Positions 1-8,107 of a DNA stretch of 28,450 nt are shown here, piece after piece. Location of the stretch: NCBI GenBank assembly GCA_964529445.1, contig CAZGWJ010000032.1, positions 1 to 28,450 on the forward strand, given 5' to 3'. The translations under genes and the position numbers were made by a program. Every line of letters begins with the position of its first letter. Within the stretch, counting starts at the first letter, position 1. The stretch comes from CAZGWJ01 sp964529445. GTDB lineage: Bacteria > Oederibacteriota > Muellerivitia > Muellerivitales > Muellerivitaceae. The notes under the pieces were generated by a model. That model saw only the letters and a list, made by a program, of their open reading frames with translations, was not told the origin of the DNA and did not search any database.

Positions 1-2
1 AG

Positions 3-2834
3 GACAAGGCCGAGGTCAAGCGGGTGGAGCTTCATTGTCACACGCAGATGAGCCGGATGGATTCGGTCACCAAGATCGTCAAGCTGATCGATACGGCCGC
101 CCGTTGGGGACATCCCGCCCTGGCCATCACCGACCACGGCGTGGTGCAGGCCTATCCCGAGGCCAAGGCCGCGGCCAGGAAGGCCGGGATCAAGCTGATC
201 CTCGGCATGGAGGGCTATCTCGTCGAGCGATACGCGAGGGACAAAAATCTCCCCATCCACCACGTGGTCCTGCTGGTGAGGAATCCCCGCGGTCTCAAGA
301 ACCTCTACCGTCTCGTTTCCGAGAGCCACCTGAACCATTTCTACAAGAAGCCCCTCATCCCGCGCGAACTGCTGTCCCGCCACCGCGACGGCCTGCTGGT
401 AGGCAGCGCTTGCGAGCAGGGAGAGGTCTTCCAGGCGCTCCTGCGCTCCCGCAAGGACCTCTTCTCGGAGGCCTCGACCGCCGCACTGAAGGGGATCCTT
501 TCCTTCTACGATTACATTGAGTTGATGCCGTGCGCGAACAACGAATTCATGGTCAGGGAGGGTGCCCTTCCCGGGGGCTTCGAGGAGTTGCAGGCCCTGA
601 ACCGGCGCCTTCATGAGGTCGCCCGGTCCTGCGGCAAGCCCGTCGTGGCCACGGGGGATTCCCATTTCCTCGAACCCAATGACGAGGTCTACCGGCGCAT
701 CATCCAGGCCGGTTTGGGCTTCAAGAGCGAGCGGCAGGCGCCCCTGTTCTTCAAGACCACGGACGAGATGCTGGAGGATTTCAGGTACTTTGGCGAGGAG
801 ACGGCCCGCGAGTTGGTCGTGGAGGCCCCCCGGAGGATCGCTGATTTGATCGAGGATGTGGAACCCCTGCCCACCGGGACCCTTTCTCCCCATTGGGAAG
901 GGGCCGACTCAAAGCTGGTCGAGACGGCCCGCAAGAGGGCGCGGGAGCTCTACGGCGACCCCCTGCCCGCTTTCCTGGAGAAGCGCCTCGCGAAGGAACT
1001 CGATGCCATCGTCAAGAACCGTTTCTCCACGCTGTATGTCATCGCCATGACCCTGGTGAAGAAGTCCATGGACGACGGTTATATCGTGGGAAGCCGTGGA
1101 TCCGTGGGGAGTTCCCTCGTGGCCTTCCTATGCGGCATCACCGAGGTGAACCCCCTGCCTCCGCATTGGCGCTGCGAGTCGGGCCATCATCACGAGTTTC
1201 CCGAGCGGCCGGAATCCAGCGCGGGGCTGGACCTTCCACCCAAGACCTGTCCCCAATGCGGGAAGGACATGGTGAGGGATGGGTTTTCCATCGCCTTCGA
1301 GGTCTTCATGGGCTTCAAGGGCGACAAGATGCCCGACATCGACCTCAACTTCTCGGGCGAATATCAGCACCGGGCCCACAAGTTCGTGGAGGACCTCTTC
1401 GGAGCCGGTTATTGCTTCCGCGCGGGTACCATCTCGTCGGTCATGGACCGCATCGCCTACGGGTTCGTCAAGAAATACCTCGAGGAGTCCCAGCGCAAGG
1501 CCCGCAGTGCCGAGGTCAACCGGCTGGTGAAGGGCTGCTCCGGCGTGGCCAAGACCACGGGCCAGCATCCCGGAGGGATCGTCATCCTGCCCAAGGACAT
1601 CGAGATCTACGATGTCTGCCCCATCCAGCATCCGGCCGACCGGGATGCCTCGGAAACGAATGGTGAGACCGCGGTCGTCACGACGCACTTCGACTTCGCC
1701 AGCATGCACGATTGCCTGGTGAAGCTCGACATCCTCGGGCATGACAATCCCACCAGCCTGAAGCATCTGGAGGAGATGACCGGCGTTTCAGCCCTGTCCG
1801 TGCCCTTGAACGATCCCGAAACCATGAGCCTGTTCTCGGGCGTGAAGGCCTTGAACCTCAAGGAACGGATTCCCGATCTCGACCTCGGCACACTCGGAGT
1901 GCCGGAATTCGGCACCGGCTTCGCGATGGGAATGCTCCGCGATACCCACCCGACACGGTTCGAGGATCTCGTGCGGCTTTCCGGTCTCGCCCACGGGACC
2001 GATGTGTGGCTGGGCAACGCCCAGGAGCTCATCAAGGCCAAGACCGCAACGCTTTCGACGGTCATTTCGACCCGCGACGACATGCTCAACGATCTCGTCC
2101 GCCGCGGAATGGATGAGGCCTTGGCCTTTAAGATCATGGAATCCGTCCGCAAGGGCAAGGGCCTCAACCCGGAGTGGGAGAAGGCCATGAAGGAGGCCAA
2201 GGTTCCCGCCTGGTACATCGATTCATGCAGGAAGATCAGGTACATCTTTCCCAAGGCGCATGCGGTGGCCTATTGCATCATGAGTTTCCGGATCGCCTGG
2301 TTCAAGGTACACCGTCCGCTGGAGTTCTACTGCGACCATTTCACGAACAAGGCTTTCGCGTTCGACGCCCAGGCGGCTTGCGGGGGATTGCCGGCCGTGC
2401 GGGAGCGGTTGCGGTCCTTGCGGCTCCTGGAGAAGCGCACCGCCAAGCAGGAGGACGAGATGGCCGTGCTGGCGGTGGTGGAGGAGTTCTATGCCCGGGG
2501 TCTTCGGATGCGCCCGGTGGATCTTTATCGATCCGATCCGTCTCGGTTCCTGCCGGTGGATGCGGAGGGTGGAAGGATGATGCTCCCGCCGCTCATCGCC
2601 TTGACCGGCCTGGGCGGTGCCGCCGCTGAGGCCATTCGCGCGGAGCGGGAGAGGGGGCCTTTCTCATCCATTGAGGATCTGGTGGATCGGGCAGGGATCA
2701 ACAAGAACGTGGTGGAGATCCTGAAGAGCCATGGATGCTTGAAAGGGATGCCCGAATCCGAGCAGATCTCCCTCATCCAGTTTCACGACCGGCCTGCGGA
2801 TAAAACCGCCCGGGACAAACTTCCCCCCAAATAA
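3..2834 (+). CDS. polC: DNA polymerase III alpha subunit, PolC type (5' end beyond the window)
   Basis: Replicative DNA polymerase of the PolC family. The reading frame is open from base 3, so the N-terminal part (OB-fold and anything before the PHP domain) lies outside the window; the GTG at 24 is internal. The PHP domain opens with E-L-H-C-H-T (metal-binding HxH) and contains ITDHGVVQ and ATGDSHF. The palm follows: GSRGSVGSS (about 1090-1116), a zinc-finger-like insert (about 1165-1275) and the catalytic PDIDLNF (about 1331-1351). The TTGQHPGG and KLDILGHD motifs, the PolC fingers, and the C-terminal GCLKGMPESEQISL ending are typical of PolC, not DnaE. The DnaQ-like exonuclease that in Bacillus PolC interrupts the PHP domain is absent: the sequence runs straight from GMEGYLVE to HHVVLLVRN. 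In the zinc insert the first C-x2-C is replaced by C-x3-H, while the second CPQC is kept. Family assignment is certain; proofreading must come from elsewhere. Confidence 0.97.
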   Translation, partial: DKAEVKRVELHCHTQMSRMDSVTKIVKLIDTAARWGHPALAITDHGVVQAYPEAKAAARKAGIKLILGMEGYLVERYARDKNLPIHHVVLLVRNPRGLKNLYRLVSESHLNHFYKKPLIPRELLSRHRDGLLVGSACEQGEVFQALLRSRKDLFSEASTAALKGILSFYDYIELMPCANNEFMVREGALPGGFEELQALNRRLHEVARSCGKPVVATGDSHFLEPNDEVYRRIIQAGLGFKSERQAPLFFKTTDEMLEDFRYFGEETARELVVEAPRRIADLIEDVEPLPTGTLSPHWEGADSKLVETARKRARELYGDPLPAFLEKRLAKELDAIVKNRFSTLYVIAMTLVKKSMDDGYIVGSRGSVGSSLVAFLCGITEVNPLPPHWRCESGHHHEFPERPESSAGLDLPPKTCPQCGKDMVRDGFSIAFEVFMGFKGDKMPDIDLNFSGEYQHRAHKFVEDLFGAGYCFRAGTISSVMDRIAYGFVKKYLEESQRKARSAEVNRLVKGCSGVAKTTGQHPGGIVILPKDIEIYDVCPIQHPADRDASETNGETAVVTTHFDFASMHDCLVKLDILGHDNPTSLKHLEEMTGVSALSVPLNDPETMSLFSGVKALNLKERIPDLDLGTLGVPEFGTGFAMGMLRDTHPTRFEDLVRLSGLAHGTDVWLGNAQELIKAKTATLSTVISTRDDMLNDLVRRGMDEALAFKIMESVRKGKGLNPEWEKAMKEAKVPAWYIDSCRKIRYIFPKAHAVAYCIMSFRIAWFKVHRPLEFYCDHFTNKAFAFDAQAACGGLPAVRERLRSLRLLEKRTAKQEDEMAVLAVVEEFYARGLRMRPVDLYRSDPSRFLPVDAEGGRMMLPPLIALTGLGGAAAEAIRAERERGPFSSIEDLVDRAGINKNVVEILKSHGCLKGMPESEQISLIQFHDRPADKTARDKLPPK

Positions 2835-2869
2835 GGCCTTTCTTTTTCGCGGGTTCCCCTCCCTGCCCC

Positions 2870-2899
2870 TTGCCTTTAAACCGGAAAATCGCTTAAAAT
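2870..2899 (+). promoter_or_regulatory. Candidate sigma-70-type promoter after polC
   Basis: TTGCCT (2870-2875) and TAAAAT (2894-2899) are separated by 18 bp. Predicted start is about 2906, just before the terminator hairpin at 2926-2951. It could drive the rimP operon through that terminator or a very short RNA. Inferred from consensus match only. Confidence 0.4.
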
Positions 2900-2924
2900 G
2901 CGGATGTACAAACGACGAAGTCCC

Positions 2925-2957
2925 AAAAGTGGGCTTTAATCGGCCCACTTTTTTTTT
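2925..2957 (+). terminator. Intrinsic terminator downstream of polC
   Basis: A perfect 9-bp stem, AAAGTGGGC (2926-2934) with GCCCACTTT (2943-2951), has an 8-nt loop and ends in an uninterrupted T run to 2957. It sits 92 nt after the polC stop, so it most likely ends polC transcription. Because a candidate promoter lies just upstream, an attenuator role for the rimP operon is also possible. Confidence 0.85.
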
Positions 2958-3029
2958 CGATAAATCCCGGCGGACGGGCAGGCCGGCAGGGATTTATCGC
3001 CCCGAATCGGTCCGCGTTTTGGCCGATTC
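2958..3029 (+). promoter_or_regulatory. Two further hairpins in the rimP leader
   Basis: Directly after the terminator lies a perfect 11-bp inverted repeat, CGATAAATCCC (2958-2968) with GGGATTTATCG (2989-2999), around a 20-nt GC-rich loop. A second pair follows, GAATCGG (3004-3010) with CCGATTC (3023-3029). Neither has a T tract, so they are not intrinsic terminators. They may structure the 5' leader of the rimP-nusA mRNA or be repeat remnants. Function not known. Confidence 0.5.
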
Positions 3030-3098
3030 TGGGTTTCGGCCGTGGACCCATTCGGGTGGCCGCCGAGGGGACCCAGGTTCTTGTCACGAGGGTTCTGG

Positions 3099-3572
3099 AT
3101 GGGTTCAACCGATGGGTACAAGGAAAGGGTGGTCCGGGAAATCGTCGAGCCGGTGGTGAAGGATGCTTTCCTGGAGTTGTTCGACCTCCAATTGAGGCGG
3201 CAGGGAAAGCGGACCCACGTGATCCTGGTCCTCGACAAGAGGGAGGGAAGCGTCACCCTCGAGGAATGCGAGCAGGTGAGCCGCGACGTCGAAAAGCGGC
3301 TGGATGCGCTGGATCCCATCGAGGGGTCCTATCTGCTGGAGGTCTCTTCGCCGGGATTGGACCGCCTCCTGCGGGGGCCGGAGGATTGCCGGCGGTTCGC
3401 GGGAAGCATGGCCCTTTTTATCGTGAGGGAGCCCCTGGAGGGGAACTACTCCCCGAGGGGCCGTCTCATCGGGGCGGAGAGTGATGCGGCGGTTTTGAGG
3501 CTGGAGGGGGGGAAGGAAGCCAGGATCCCCTTTTCGAACGTCAAATCCGCCAAGCTGGTGGTTGAAATCTGA
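3099..3572 (+). CDS. rimP: Ribosome maturation factor RimP
   Basis: RimP helps assemble the 30S ribosomal subunit in the cytoplasm. The 157-residue product has the usual length and the family signature YLLEVSSPGLDRLLRGPEDCRRF in its middle, preceded by VTLEECEQVSRDVEKRLD and followed by a C-terminal SH3-like barrel ending IPFSNVKSAKLVVEI. I chose the ATG at 3099 because GAGGG (3088-3092) lies 6 nt before it and the conserved region begins soon after. An in-frame ATG at 3042 would add 19 residues unlike any RimP. It is the first gene of the rimP-nusA-infB cluster, the standard bacterial order, and lies 102 nt before nusA. Confidence 0.95.
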   Translation: MGSTDGYKERVVREIVEPVVKDAFLELFDLQLRRQGKRTHVILVLDKREGSVTLEECEQVSRDVEKRLDALDPIEGSYLLEVSSPGLDRLLRGPEDCRRFAGSMALFIVREPLEGNYSPRGRLIGAESDAAVLRLEGGKEARIPFSNVKSAKLVVEI

Positions 3573-3585
3573 AAGACGAAGGCGG

Positions 3586-3653
3586 AACGCGAAGTTACGA
3601 AGCGTGTGAAGTCTTGGATCTTGGTCAAGGAGATCTCTTCGCGGCTTCGCGTT
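3586..3653. repeat. Long imperfect inverted repeat between rimP and nusA
   Basis: AACGCGAAG (3586-3594) pairs with CTTCGCGTT (3645-3653). After a 3x3 internal loop CGAAG (3598-3602) pairs with CTTCG (3637-3641), giving 14 paired bases over a 68-nt hairpin. It fills most of the spacer. It has no T tract and looks like a dispersed palindromic repeat, not a terminator inside the operon. Confidence 0.6.
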
Positions 3654-3674
3654 AAGTCGTTGTGAGGAACTGCA

Positions 3675-5021
3675 ATGGGGCATGAACTAGCGCTGGTGAT
3701 GAGCCAGATCGAACACACCAAGCGCATCGACAAGAAGCAACTGATCGAGGCCATCCAGTCGGCCCTCTCCAGCTCGGCCAAGAAGATCCTGGGCGCGGGT
3801 CGGGAGGTCGACGTCGAGTTCGACGAGGTCAACACCGAGTTCAGGGCGTTCTACCTGATGGAAGTGGTCACCGAAGTCATCGACCCGGGCATTCACATGA
3901 CTCCGGCCGAGGCCCATCAGATCAAGCCCGGTGTGTCGGTGGGTGATGTGGTGAAGATCCCCATTCCCGCGGAGCAGTTCGGGCGCATCGCGGCCCAGAC
4001 CGCCAAGCAGGTCATCGTCCAGAAGATCCAGGACGCCGAGCGACAGAGCGTGTACGATCAGTACAAGGACAAGGAGGGCGAGCTCGTGACGGGATCCGTC
4101 CTCCGTTACGAGGGCCGCAACCTCATCGTTTCCCTCGGGGAAGCCGAGGCCCTTCTGCCCTACAAGGAGCAGGTGCCTCGCGAGCGGTATTCGACCGGCG
4201 AACGCATGAAATTCCTGGTCATCGAGATCCGGAAGGTCTCGAAAGGTCCGGCGGTCGTTGTGAGCCGGGCCCATCCGGGCCTGGTGCGCAAATTGTTCGA
4301 ACTGGAGGTGCCCGAGATCTACGAAGGCACGGTCCGGATCGAGAGCACGGCCCGAGAGCCGGGAGCCCGCACCAAGATTTCCGTTCGCAGTTCCTCCGAC
4401 GAGCGCATCGACGCTGTGGGCGCTTGCGTGGGCGTGAAGGGCACGCGTGTGCAGGCCGTCGTGGACGAGATCCGCGGCGAGAAGGTGGATATCGTCCGCT
4501 GGGATGAGGATCCGCATTCCTACCTCGCTAATTCGCTTTCACCCGCCAAGATCGCCCGCATCGTCTTCCATCCCGAGGACAGTTCGGCCGAGATCATCGT
4601 AAACAAGGACCAGCTGTCGCTGGCCATCGGCAAGAAGGGTCAGAATGCCCGCCTGGCCGCGAAGCTGACGGGTATCCGCATCGACATCAAGAGCGACGAG
4701 CAATACGCGCTGGAGGAACGCGCCCGCATGGATGCGCAATTCGCCCAGCTGTCTGACGCGCCTGTGGACGAGAGTGTGGATCCGGCCGCGGAGGCCGAGG
4801 CCCAGGCCAGTGGAGGCGTCGATGTCGCACCCCCCGAGCCGCTTGTCCTTGACGGGGAGGGGCAACCCGGCAGCGCCGAGAATGGGGACGATTCCTCGCC
4901 GGGCTCGACGGAAGCGGTCCCGGAGGCCCCGGCGATGCCGGAGGGCGCCGGTGCAGTGAATGATCCTTCGGACCCGAAGACGGACGCGGAGCCGACGGAC
5001 ACCCCGAAGGAAGAGGCATAA
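3675..5021 (+). CDS. nusA: Transcription termination/antitermination factor NusA
   Basis: NusA binds RNA polymerase and nascent RNA to control pausing, termination and antitermination. The 448-residue protein shows the usual order: N-terminal RNAP-binding domain (about 1-125), S1 domain beginning near GELVTGSVLRYEGR (about 135-200), KH1 (about 230-285) and KH2 with NKDQLSLAIGKKGQNARLA (about 310-350). The ATG at 3675 follows GTGAGGA with 6-nt spacing. The last roughly 90 residues form an acidic, Ala/Pro/Glu/Asp-rich tail with no recognisable fold, in place of the acidic repeats of E. coli NusA. Only 6 nt separate its stop from infB, so the two are co-transcribed. Confidence 0.98.
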   Translation: MGHELALVMSQIEHTKRIDKKQLIEAIQSALSSSAKKILGAGREVDVEFDEVNTEFRAFYLMEVVTEVIDPGIHMTPAEAHQIKPGVSVGDVVKIPIPAEQFGRIAAQTAKQVIVQKIQDAERQSVYDQYKDKEGELVTGSVLRYEGRNLIVSLGEAEALLPYKEQVPRERYSTGERMKFLVIEIRKVSKGPAVVVSRAHPGLVRKLFELEVPEIYEGTVRIESTAREPGARTKISVRSSSDERIDAVGACVGVKGTRVQAVVDEIRGEKVDIVRWDEDPHSYLANSLSPAKIARIVFHPEDSSAEIIVNKDQLSLAIGKKGQNARLAAKLTGIRIDIKSDEQYALEERARMDAQFAQLSDAPVDESVDPAAEAEAQASGGVDVAPPEPLVLDGEGQPGSAENGDDSSPGSTEAVPEAPAMPEGAGAVNDPSDPKTDAEPTDTPKEEA

Positions 5022-5027
5022 ACGGAC

Positions 5028-7265
5028 ATGAGCAAGCGGGTTTTTGAATTTGCCAAGGAACTGGGTCTCACCAGCAAGGAGGTGCTGGAGAGGTGCAAGA
5101 AGCTGGGCCATAATCTGCCCAGCCAGTTGACCGTGGTGGATGACAAGGTTCAGGCGGAAGTTCGCCGCGATCTGGGGCTCATTGCAACCGTGTCGGCGGC
5201 CGCCGCTTCCCAGGCCCAGCCGAAGCCCTCTGTGGCCGGAGTTCGGCCCAAGGTTACCGGAGCGGGCATCAAACCCAACGCCTCCCCGACCGCCACGTAT
5301 CCCGCGCTCCACAAGCCGGCTCCCAAGCCGCCTCCCCAGCAATTGCCCCGAAAAGCCCCCGGAACGAAGAGCGAACCCCCCAAGACCAAGACGGGGCACG
5401 GAATGGCCGCCGTCCGGGCGGTTTCCCGAGCCGCCCGCGAGAAGGAAGAGGCCGCGGCCATCCCGGTCCTGCCGAAACCGGCGGAAGGCGCCGAGGGGGG
5501 ACCCACTGCCGAAGCCGTGCACATCCGTGTGGCGGAGGGCATCACGGTCTCGGAATTGGCCCAGAAACTGGAGGTCAAGCCGGGCGTCCTCATCAAGGAG
5601 TTGCTGGATCTCAAGATCATGGCCACCATCAATCAGCGCCTCGATATGACCGTCATCGAGACGCTGGCCGGAGCCCATAACGCGGTCGTGGAGGCCATCT
5701 CGGTTGTCAGCGAGGAGGTTCTAGGCGACAAGACCCCCGACGATCCCAAGGATCTCAAGCACCGTCCGCCCATCGTGACCATCATGGGTCACGTGGATCA
5801 CGGTAAGACCAAGCTCCTGGATGCCATCCGTGAGACGAAGGTGGCCGAAGGCGAGGCCGGAGGCATCACCCAGCATATCGGCGCTTACCAGGTGAAACTC
5901 GAGAAGGGCACCATCACGTTCCTGGACACTCCGGGTCACGAGGCCTTCACCATGATGCGCGCCCGCGGCGCGAAAGCCACCGACATCGTCGTCCTCGTGG
6001 TGGCGGCCGATGACGGCGTCATGCCCCAGACCATCGAGGCCATTGATCATGCCAAGGAGGCGCAAGTCCCGATCGTGGTGGCCCTGAACAAGATCGACAA
6101 GCCCGAGGCGAATCCCGACCGCGTCAAGACCCAGCTGGCTGAACGCGGGCTCAATCCCGAGGAATGGGGCGGCAAGACCATCTTCGTCGAGGTGTCCGCC
6201 AAGAAACGGATGAACATCGAAAAGCTTCTAGAGATGATCCTGCTGGAAGCCGAGATCCTCGACCTCAAGGCCAACCCCAAGAAAGCGGCCAAGGGAGTCG
6301 TGCTCGAGGCCCGCCTGGACAAGGGACGCGGTCCGGTGGCGACCTTCCTCGTCGAGGCCGGGACGCTCAAGGTGGGTGACATGGTGGTTGCCGGAACGGC
6401 CTTCGGCCGCGTCCGGGCCCTGCATGATGACCACGGGCGCGTTCTAAAGGCGGCTGGGCCGGCCACTCCTGCCGAGGTCCTGGGTCTCTCCGACGTACCC
6501 CGTGCGGGCGACACGTTCTTCCACGTGAAGGATCCCAAACTGGCCCGGGAGATCTCCAACCGCCGCCAGGAAGCCCTGAAGGACAATCGGGCCTTGAACC
6601 TGTCCAAGCACGTCACCCTCGACAACCTTTTCGAGCAGATCAAGGAAGGGGAGATCAAGGAACTGAAGGTCGTGGTGAAGGGCGATGTGCAGGGTTCGGT
6701 CGAGGCCCTGACGCAGTCCCTCGAAAAGCTCACCACGGACAAGGTGGCGCTCAGGGCGATCCATACGGGCGTGGGGGATGTCGTCAATTCCGACATCCTG
6801 CTGGCCTCCGCCTCCAACGCCATCATCCTGGGCTTCAACGTTCGGCTCGATGATATGGCCAAGACCACCGCCGAGAAGGAGAGCGTGGATGTCCGCATGT
6901 ATCGGATCATCTACGACGTGGTGGAGGACGTGCGAAAAGCCATGGAGGGTCTGCTCGAGCCCACGTATCGGGCCGTGACCATCGGCAAGGCCGAGGTGCG
7001 GCAGATCTTCAATACGCCCAAGGGCCCCGTGGCGGGATGCATGGTCCAATCCGGCAAGATCGAGCGTAAGGCCAAAGTGAGGGTTCACCGGGGCGACGCC
7101 ATCATCCATGAGGGGTCCATCGGGTCCCTCAAGCGCTTCAAGGACGATGTCAAGGAAGTGGGCAACGGCTTCGAATGCGGCATCGGTGTTGTGGATTTCA
7201 CCGAACTGCAGGTGGGTGATCTGCTGGAGGCCTATACCCTGGAGTCCGTCGCACAGAAACTCTGA
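5028..7265 (+). CDS. infB: Translation initiation factor IF-2
   Basis: IF-2 is the GTPase that brings initiator fMet-tRNA to the 30S subunit and promotes subunit joining. The 745-residue protein starts with an IF2_N domain (VFEFAKELGLTSKEVLERCK), followed by a Pro/Ala/Lys-rich linker (about 60-160) and a second IF2_N-like domain (about 165-230). The GTPase motifs are all present: G1 GHVDHGKT (about 254-261), G2 GGITQHIG, G3 DTPGH (about 300-304), G4 NKID (about 354-357) and G5 SAKK. Domains II, III and the C-terminal tRNA-binding domain complete it. It is shorter than E. coli IF-2 (890 residues) because the linker is short. It starts 6 nt after nusA. Confidence 0.98.
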   Translation: MSKRVFEFAKELGLTSKEVLERCKKLGHNLPSQLTVVDDKVQAEVRRDLGLIATVSAAAASQAQPKPSVAGVRPKVTGAGIKPNASPTATYPALHKPAPKPPPQQLPRKAPGTKSEPPKTKTGHGMAAVRAVSRAAREKEEAAAIPVLPKPAEGAEGGPTAEAVHIRVAEGITVSELAQKLEVKPGVLIKELLDLKIMATINQRLDMTVIETLAGAHNAVVEAISVVSEEVLGDKTPDDPKDLKHRPPIVTIMGHVDHGKTKLLDAIRETKVAEGEAGGITQHIGAYQVKLEKGTITFLDTPGHEAFTMMRARGAKATDIVVLVVAADDGVMPQTIEAIDHAKEAQVPIVVALNKIDKPEANPDRVKTQLAERGLNPEEWGGKTIFVEVSAKKRMNIEKLLEMILLEAEILDLKANPKKAAKGVVLEARLDKGRGPVATFLVEAGTLKVGDMVVAGTAFGRVRALHDDHGRVLKAAGPATPAEVLGLSDVPRAGDTFFHVKDPKLAREISNRRQEALKDNRALNLSKHVTLDNLFEQIKEGEIKELKVVVKGDVQGSVEALTQSLEKLTTDKVALRAIHTGVGDVVNSDILLASASNAIILGFNVRLDDMAKTTAEKESVDVRMYRIIYDVVEDVRKAMEGLLEPTYRAVTIGKAEVRQIFNTPKGPVAGCMVQSGKIERKAKVRVHRGDAIIHEGSIGSLKRFKDDVKEVGNGFECGIGVVDFTELQVGDLLEAYTLESVAQKL

Positions 7266-7283
7266 CCGGACAAACCCACAATA

Positions 7284-7364
7284 ACCGCAGAGACACAGAG
7301 ACGCAGAGTAAGGCGTTTGTCCGTTCAAGAGAAGATGTCCTCTGCGTCTCCGCGCCTCTGTGGT
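7284..7364. repeat. Imperfect inverted repeat between infB and ylxP
   Basis: The left arm (7284-7308, containing CAGAGACACAGAGACGCAGAG) and right arm (7340-7364) are complementary over about 25 positions; AGACGCAGAG (7299-7308) and CTCTGCGTCT (7340-7349) match perfectly. The composition is that of the GAGACACAGAG-type palindromes scattered through many bacterial genomes. It separates two co-directional genes and has no T tract. Confidence 0.7.
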
Positions 7365-7397
7365 CCCTGTGTCCGTGTTGTTCGAGGTGGGCTCCCC

Positions 7398-7679
7398 ATG
7401 GTCATTGGTCTTCTGACCCTCCGACTGCATTTTCCCGAGAGCCAGTCCCTCAAGGACAAGCGTGTCGTCCTGAAAAGCCTATTCGATCGCGTCCGGAACC
7501 GTTTCAACGTTTCCATTGTCGAGGCAGAGGATCGGGACCTCTGGCAGTCCTCCGTCGTCGTCTTGGCCCACGTGAACACCGACCGGTCAAACGCCGAGTC
7601 GGTCCTCCAGGCCGTTCTCAATCTCCTCGACGGCGAATCGATGCTCCAGGTCGTTGACGTCGAGACGGAATTTTTGTAA
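7398..7679 (+). CDS. ylxP: DUF503 family protein (YlxP-like)
   Basis: Small cytoplasmic protein of the DUF503 family, often found between infB and rbfA; YlxP has been linked to ribosome biogenesis in some bacteria, but its biochemical role is not settled. The 93-residue product has the family pattern MVIGLLTLRLHFPESQSLKDKR, then VVLKSLFDRVRNRFNVSIVE and DLWQSSVVVLAHV. I chose the ATG at 7398 because GAGGTGG (7384-7390) precedes it and the family pattern starts exactly there. An in-frame upstream start at 7317 would translate the inverted repeat at 7284-7364 and is rejected. Genomic position agrees with the family. Confidence 0.9.
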   Translation: MVIGLLTLRLHFPESQSLKDKRVVLKSLFDRVRNRFNVSIVEAEDRDLWQSSVVVLAHVNTDRSNAESVLQAVLNLLDGESMLQVVDVETEFL

Positions 7680-7726
7680 CAATAAAAGGCCGGTATCGAA
7701 AACGATCCGCGGCCCAGGAGTTTGTC

Positions 7727-8107
7727 TTGTCCTTCAAACGTTCCGAGCGTGTTTCCGAGTCCATCAAGAGGGAGGCCAGCGTTCTCATCCTTCGGGAAGT
7801 CAAGGACCCCGACGTGGTGAACGTCACCGTTACGGATGTGGAGACCTCGGATGACCTGCGTAACGCGCGCGTGTTCGTGTCGGTCATGGGGGACGCGGAG
7901 ACAAAAAAACGCTCGATGGCCGGACTCGAAAGGGCGAAGGGATTCCTGCGTTCCGAGGTCGGGCATCGTTTGGGCCTGAGATATGCCCCCGAATTGACTT
8001 TCAAACTGGACGAGACCCTCGACCGAGCCCTGCGCATCGAACAGGTGTTGAAGGAGATCAAGTCCAAGGAGCGACCACCCGGGGACGTCGAGGGGCAGGT
8101 TCCGTGA
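7727..8107 (+). CDS. rbfA: Ribosome-binding factor A
   Basis: RbfA binds the immature 30S subunit near the 5' end of 16S rRNA and is needed for late maturation and cold adaptation. The 126-residue product carries the family's single KH-like fold: RSERVSESIKREASVLILREVKDP at the N terminus, VTVTDVETSDDLRNARVFVSVMG in the middle, and LRSEVGHRLGLRYAPELTFKLDETLDRALRIEQVL at the end. It starts at TTG 7727, with GGAG (7717-7720) 6 nt before; no ATG fits. Its stop overlaps the nrnA start in a GTGA junction, so the two are translationally coupled. Confidence 0.96.
   Translation: MSFKRSERVSESIKREASVLILREVKDPDVVNVTVTDVETSDDLRNARVFVSVMGDAETKKRSMAGLERAKGFLRSEVGHRLGLRYAPELTFKLDETLDRALRIEQVLKEIKSKERPPGDVEGQVP

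Noticed and set aside
7317..7397. N-terminal extension of YlxP
   Set aside because: It translates the inverted repeat at 7284-7364; the family start matches the ATG at 7398.
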